Origin: Bacteroidetes bacterium GWF2_38_335
GTDB taxonomy: Bacteria > Bacteroidota > Bacteroidia > Bacteroidales > GWF2-38-335
DNA: 64,000 nucleotides
Assembly (NCBI GenBank): GCA_001769535.1
Contig: MEOH01000022.1
Span: forward strand, 1 to 64,000
Reading direction: 5' to 3'
Position numbers and translations under genes: made by a program. The notes below the pieces were generated by a model. It did no database searches. It was given only the letters and a program-made list of their open reading frames with translations, and was not told where the DNA came from. Shown in pieces: positions 60,950 to 64,000 of this stretch (position 1 is the first letter of the stretch; every line of letters begins with the position of its first letter).

Positions 60950-61903
60950 TTAAATTAAATAAAACTGTTTTGATCTGGTATAAATAATCTCCTTGTATTT
61001 TTTTTGCATTGCATCAGGGAGAAAACTTTGATCCACAAATTCAATCATTGTGGGAATTGTTGTTTTAAATTTTTTCAGTATGTTTTGCTGTGGTTTATCG
61101 GCAATTCCATTGACAGTCATCGCTTTCATAAAATCACTAAGCCTTAACTTTTTCTTTTTGCCATTTAGGTTAAGAGCAAGTTCTTCTGTATCTGAGGGCA
61201 TTACAAGAGCTGTTGAAACCATATCATAAGCAGGGGTCAATGAATATCCTAAATCAAAATTACTGATAAGAGAGAAATTTTTAAGATGCATGTCGGCATT
61301 GCCTGTTATGAATGAAAAAAGGACCTGCTCATAAAAATTTACCAGGTCAAGCCCCGGATTTGCCGAGTACAACGAAATTATTTTACCTATTTGTTCATAA
61401 GAACCATGATATTTATGCTCAGTCATACGTTCAGTTAACTGACACATATCCTCCATATGGATTTTATTTTCATCAAGCCTGTCAATTCTTTTGGTTATAT
61501 AAGCCAGAGATCCTGAATTCATTCTGATAAGTGAGTGCGGAACAGTTGCAATGCCGGCTTGTTCAGCAAGGTGCATTGTCAGGTCTTCCACTTCGGGCAA
61601 ATGATTGTAAAGCTCTGTTTGTGGTTTTAAAATGTATTGTCCCAATAATCCTACAATGGTCAATCTCATTGGCGTGCCTTTTTCTCCGGTTTTTTCCAGA
61701 CCTAGTGATAGCTTGGTCTGTGCGCCTGTAATGGCTGAGTGACTCCTGATTACTTTAAGTCCCAGTTCCATTAAATCTTTATCATTATATGGTAATTCCG
61801 GGGGAATGGGTTTCCCAAAGATCTTTTTACTGCACGCCGGATGGAAATCATCAACATTGTTTTCCAGATTTCCATAACAATACAGACACTTTTTACTATT
61901 CAT
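60950..61903 (-). CDS. hipT: HipT-type serine/threonine kinase toxin
   Basis: The ATG at 61903 gives 317 residues. An N-terminal CLYC...DFHPACSKK metal-binding-like segment precedes the kinase core: SHSAITGAQTKLSL near residue 53 is the Gly-rich loop with candidate autophosphorylation sites, TGNADMHLKNFSL near residue 214 holds the catalytic Asp and Asn, and PAYDMVST near residue 237 the metal-binding Asp. It lacks the N-terminal HipA subdomain, which is encoded by the separate upstream gene, so this is the HipBST arrangement. HipT in E. coli phosphorylates TrpS; the target here is unknown. It overlaps hipS by eight bases. Confidence 0.88.
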   Translation of the reverse strand: MNSKKCLYCYGNLENNVDDFHPACSKKIFGKPIPPELPYNDKDLMELGLKVIRSHSAITGAQTKLSLGLEKTGEKGTPMRLTIVGLLGQYILKPQTELYNHLPEVEDLTMHLAEQAGIATVPHSLIRMNSGSLAYITKRIDRLDENKIHMEDMCQLTERMTEHKYHGSYEQIGKIISLYSANPGLDLVNFYEQVLFSFITGNADMHLKNFSLISNFDLGYSLTPAYDMVSTALVMPSDTEELALNLNGKKKKLRLSDFMKAMTVNGIADKPQQNILKKFKTTIPTMIEFVDQSFLPDAMQKKYKEIIYTRSKQFYLI

Positions 61904-62225
61904 TTTTAATTGATTTATCAATAATTTTTACTGCTCCTATGCAATCTTGACAACAAGTCAAAAGCAAGCCCATCCTGTCTCGTGGATTCATTTTCCAGTT
62001 TTTTTGTGCTATTTCAAGCAGCCATCCTTCCGGTATCAGTCCGTCGAAAAAAGGAAACAGGTTTTTGTCCCGATAAGGAGTTTCATTTTTTGGTAAAGTC
62101 AGACTTACAGGTGGTAATTCATTATTTGAAAGATATTCTTTATTATAAAAAAAGGTATATCCGTTTTCATCTTCAATCAATTCGCCAGCCGGAATCTGAT
62201 GCATATATACTTCAGCTTTTCTCAT
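61896..62225 (-). CDS. hipS: HipS-like antitoxin subunit (HipA N-terminal subdomain)
   Basis: The ATG at 62225 (or another two codons earlier) gives 109 residues starting MRKAEVYMH, the opening of HipA N-terminal domains. Motifs YTFFYNKEYL, PVSLTLPK and FPFFDGLIPEGW match the HipA N-subdomain 1, ending with DRMGLLLTC. In HipBST systems this separate protein neutralises the kinase HipT. Its gene overlaps hipB upstream by 14 bases and hipT downstream by eight, giving tight translational coupling. Confidence 0.85.
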   Translation of the reverse strand: MRKAEVYMHQIPAGELIEDENGYTFFYNKEYLSNNELPPVSLTLPKNETPYRDKNLFPFFDGLIPEGWLLEIAQKNWKMNPRDRMGLLLTCCQDCIGAVKIIDKSIKNE

Positions 62226-62445
62226 CTGCATTTTGTTTTCTGTTTATTGACTGTGGCCCCAGTTCCATTCCGAATAACTGAAGTACCTGATTTACTTTAT
62301 CCATTCTCATGGTTGTTTTTCCTTGTTCAATTTCACGTATAAAACGCAATCCTACTCCGGCTTTTAGTGCCAGTTCCTCCTGGGTTAGTTTCAATTGCTT
62401 CCTTTTTAGTTTAAGGTAAAAAGATAATGCGCTTTTTTGTTTCAT
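62212..62445 (-). CDS. hipB: HipB-type HTH antitoxin/repressor
   Basis: The ATG at 62445 gives 77 residues of a Cro/C1-type helix-turn-helix (LTQEELALKAGVGLRFIREIEQGKTTMRMDK), as in HipB. It should bind the three palindromic operators directly upstream and repress the operon, and form a complex with HipS and HipT. An in-frame ATG seven codons upstream lies inside operator 1 and is not preferred. First gene of the hipBST operon. Confidence 0.88.
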   Translation of the reverse strand: MKQKSALSFYLKLKRKQLKLTQEELALKAGVGLRFIREIEQGKTTMRMDKVNQVLQLFGMELGPQSINRKQNADEKS

Positions 62446-62447
62446 AT

Positions 62448-62465
62448 TATACCTATTTGGGTACA
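62448..62465. promoter_or_regulatory. HipB operator 1
   Basis: TATACCTATTTGGGTACA, a palindrome of the form TATACC-n5-GGGTAtA, two bases upstream of the hipB ATG. Confidence 0.75.
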
Positions 62466-62471
62466 AATATA
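62464..62471 (-). promoter_or_regulatory. hipBST promoter -7 box
   Basis: On the - strand TATATTTG matches TAnnTTTG and abuts operator 1, so repressor binding would block the start site. Confidence 0.5.
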
Positions 62472-62488
62472 ATGAAAAATAATAAATA

Positions 62489-62506
62489 TATACCTTTTAG
62501 GGTGTA
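62489..62506. promoter_or_regulatory. HipB operator 2
   Basis: TATACCTTTTAGGGTGTA, same palindrome, 41 bases from operator 1. Confidence 0.75.
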
Positions 62507-62528
62507 AAATTAATAAGCATATAATATT

Positions 62529-62546
62529 TATACCTATTAGGGTATA
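62529..62546. promoter_or_regulatory. HipB operator 3
   Basis: TATACCTATTAGGGTATA, the most symmetric copy, 40 bases from operator 2. It is 72 bases before the ATG of the divergent lipoprotein gene at 62618, so it may affect that gene too. Confidence 0.75.
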
Positions 62547-62617
62547 AATATAATATTATTTGTTTTCAAAAAAAAATATAGATTTGTAAAAGTGTTTCAG
62601 TTTTATTGGTTCTTTAT

Positions 62618-63127
62618 ATGAAAAACATCTTTTTTTTATTGTTAACATCCGTAATGTTTTTGTCAACCTGCAAAAAGGATGATTCTGATATTTCAAATTA
62701 TTGCTTTGATGTTCCTGAAATTGGAGGGTATATTCAAAGGGATGCAAATGGTTCAACGATTGGAATTGTTGGAAAGCCGATTCATTATCCCGGTGAATAT
62801 CCGGGAGCGTGGATGATGGTATGTCCAAATCCGCTTTTTAGTTATATGAACTCATTTGTGGTATATTGTTCAGACAATACTAATGAAAAGAAGTTATGGA
62901 TAACACGGGCAAAATTTAAAAATCAGTTGTCTCCTACAGGTGTTACCTTGGGAATGAATACTGCTTGGTTGTCGGGTGGGAAAATATTTGAAAAGAAGTT
63001 TGTCGAAAGAGATATACATATTGATAAAAGCCTGTTCACAGAAGGTTATTACAGGGTTTACCTCGAAATTGACGGGCAGGTTTATTACGATAATTTAGTC
63101 ATTTCTAACGAAACAATTTATTATTAA
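62618..63127 (+). CDS. Lipoprotein, hypothetical
   Basis: The ATG at 62618 gives 169 residues with a lipoprotein signal ending in FLSTCKKD. The mature part has a run of aromatic/glycine strands (GGYIQRDANGSTIG, HYPGEYPGAWMMVC) and GYYRVYLEIDGQVYYDN near the end, suggesting a beta-sandwich domain. No family recognised. It is followed two bases later by an outer-membrane-like gene, so the two form a transcript, possibly with the partial gene after them. Confidence 0.6.
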   Translation: MKNIFFLLLTSVMFLSTCKKDDSDISNYCFDVPEIGGYIQRDANGSTIGIVGKPIHYPGEYPGAWMMVCPNPLFSYMNSFVVYCSDNTNEKKLWITRAKFKNQLSPTGVTLGMNTAWLSGGKIFEKKFVERDIHIDKSLFTEGYYRVYLEIDGQVYYDNLVISNETIYY

Positions 63128-63128
63128 C

Positions 63129-63623
63129 ATGAAAGCAAAATTTTTTATTAATCTGGCCATTCTTGGGTTATTGTGTCTGACTGGTTTTTCACAGGATAAA
63201 ACCAAAATAGGGATTGCAGGAACTGTTCAGGACAATCAGTTTGGTGTGAATATCCCAATTTGGGTAGGAGAAAATGCGGTTCTTGCACCTGCCTTTGATT
63301 TTAAGTATGCAAAGACTCAGGGAACAGATATCGGTTTTGGCCTTGCTCTCCGCTTTTATTTTAAAACTGAAAAACTTTGTCCGTATTTTGGTTTAAAAGC
63401 CGGAGCATTGATATATAAAGTTCCTGAAAGCACCTCTTATACATTGGACCTTATTGGGGGCATAGCCTATGGGGCAGAATATTTTATTGATGATAACTTC
63501 AGCTTCGGAGTTGAATTACAGGGAAATATAGCCAAATCCGATGAGTTTTCACTCAGGTTTGGAAACCCCGATGGCATAAATTTCAATACGGCAACCATGG
63601 TAATGGCTACAATATATTTTTAA
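63129..63623 (+). CDS. Outer-membrane beta-barrel-like protein
   Basis: A 164-residue protein with a signal peptide (cleaved near TGFSQ, residue 22) and amphipathic strands alternating with short turns (IGFGLALRFYFKTEKLCPYFGLKAG, IAYGAEYFIDDNFSFGVELQG, and a final VMATIYF). The C-terminal aromatic residue and the strand pattern fit an eight-stranded outer membrane barrel of the OmpA/OmpW-like size class. Function unknown. Confidence 0.7.
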   Translation: MKAKFFINLAILGLLCLTGFSQDKTKIGIAGTVQDNQFGVNIPIWVGENAVLAPAFDFKYAKTQGTDIGFGLALRFYFKTEKLCPYFGLKAGALIYKVPESTSYTLDLIGGIAYGAEYFIDDNFSFGVELQGNIAKSDEFSLRFGNPDGINFNTATMVMATIYF

Positions 63624-63636
63624 TCTACAAAGTATA

Positions 63637-64000
63637 ATGAAATTAAAAACATCCCAAATAACCTGCGTTTTATTTGCCTTGTTTATTTTCATTTTACATT
63701 CCTGCTCCATAACTAAACGGGTTTATCAACCGGGATACCATGTTGAATTGTCAACAAAGTTCATTGATAAACAAAAATCTCCTAACCCCACAAAAGCAGA
63801 AAATGAGACAAATTCCAACACAACAGGACTTTCCAATCAACATCAAAAGGAGTTAGGGTATGAAGAGGAGTATTTAACATCAGGAATGCAGGAAGTTCTA
63901 GAAACGCAATTAGAAAAAACTAATTCTGAAAATACTGAAACGGAGATAAAAATCAGCAAGGTTAAAATAAACAGGAAAGATATTTATAAACCATTATCCT
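63637..64000 (+). CDS. Partial lipoprotein gene running off the window
   Basis: From ATG 63637 the frame stays open to the end. It has a lipoprotein signal ending LHSCSITKR and the motif KRVYQPGYHVEL, which is common just after the lipobox in a group of Bacteroidota lipoproteins with long disordered middles. The next 90 residues are rich in Asn, Thr, Glu and Lys, fitting that pattern. The C-terminal part is not in the window. Fourteen bases after the barrel protein gene. Confidence 0.65.
   Translation, partial: MKLKTSQITCVLFALFIFILHSCSITKRVYQPGYHVELSTKFIDKQKSPNPTKAENETNSNTTGLSNQHQKELGYEEEYLTSGMQEVLETQLEKTNSENTETEIKISKVKINRKDIYKPLS

Overview
The window reads as chromosomal DNA of an anaerobic, fermentative member of the Bacteroidota (Bacteroidales/Marinilabiliales-like; genus not determinable from sequence alone). 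The reasons are several proteins with type IX secretion C-terminal domains, lipoproteins typical of the phylum, promoter elements of the TAnnTTTG type, a GldM-like protein, and an electron-bifurcating [FeFe]-hydrogenase locus. Base composition is AT-rich, and the intergenic DNA is unusually full of short interspersed palindromic elements.

Region 1 (1-13.5 kb) is accessory. It starts with three same-strand hypothetical genes separated by attC-like inverted repeats, then a DUF4365-TPR protein, small secreted and membrane proteins, a DNA glycosylase/HAD/AlbA-type regulator run and an AbiE-type toxin-antitoxin pair. Region 2 (13.5-23.1 kb) holds a three-gene operon for secreted proteins (S74/T9SS protein, GH16 glucanase, T9SS protein), a three-gene operon of small lipoprotein and membrane proteins, tRNA-Ser(CGA) with two broken tRNA copies beside it, and dense repeats. 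Region 3 (23.1-45 kb) is mostly housekeeping and envelope genes: a metallophosphatase, queG, an M28 peptidase, a NifX-like protein, a NamZ-like muramidase, a LolC/E-like permease, a D-threonine aldolase-like enzyme, a DUF4382 lipoprotein, endonuclease I, dtd, a GldM-like lipoprotein, a SpoIIE phosphatase, rnhB, a glycosyltransferase, tadA, aspS and sppA.

Region 4 (45.7-58.1 kb) is the centre of interest. It encodes, all on the + strand and nearly gapless, a receiver protein, the three subunits of a bifurcating [FeFe]-hydrogenase (hydC, hydB, hydA), a second [FeFe]-hydrogenase-like protein fused to a histidine kinase (all four H-cluster cysteines kept, catalytic second-sphere residues replaced), a receiver protein, a receiver-histidine kinase hybrid, and the maturases hydG, hydF and hydE. 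The likely logic is that catalysis, H-cluster assembly and H2/redox sensing are encoded as one unit. No DNA-binding output domain is present in the cluster, so the output of the phosphorelay is unknown.

Region 5 (58.1-64 kb) has a lipoprotein gene whose start codon appears to have been lost at the edge of a repeat, more lipoproteins, a HipBST-type tripartite toxin-antitoxin operon with three evenly spaced operators, and the start of a gene that runs off the window.
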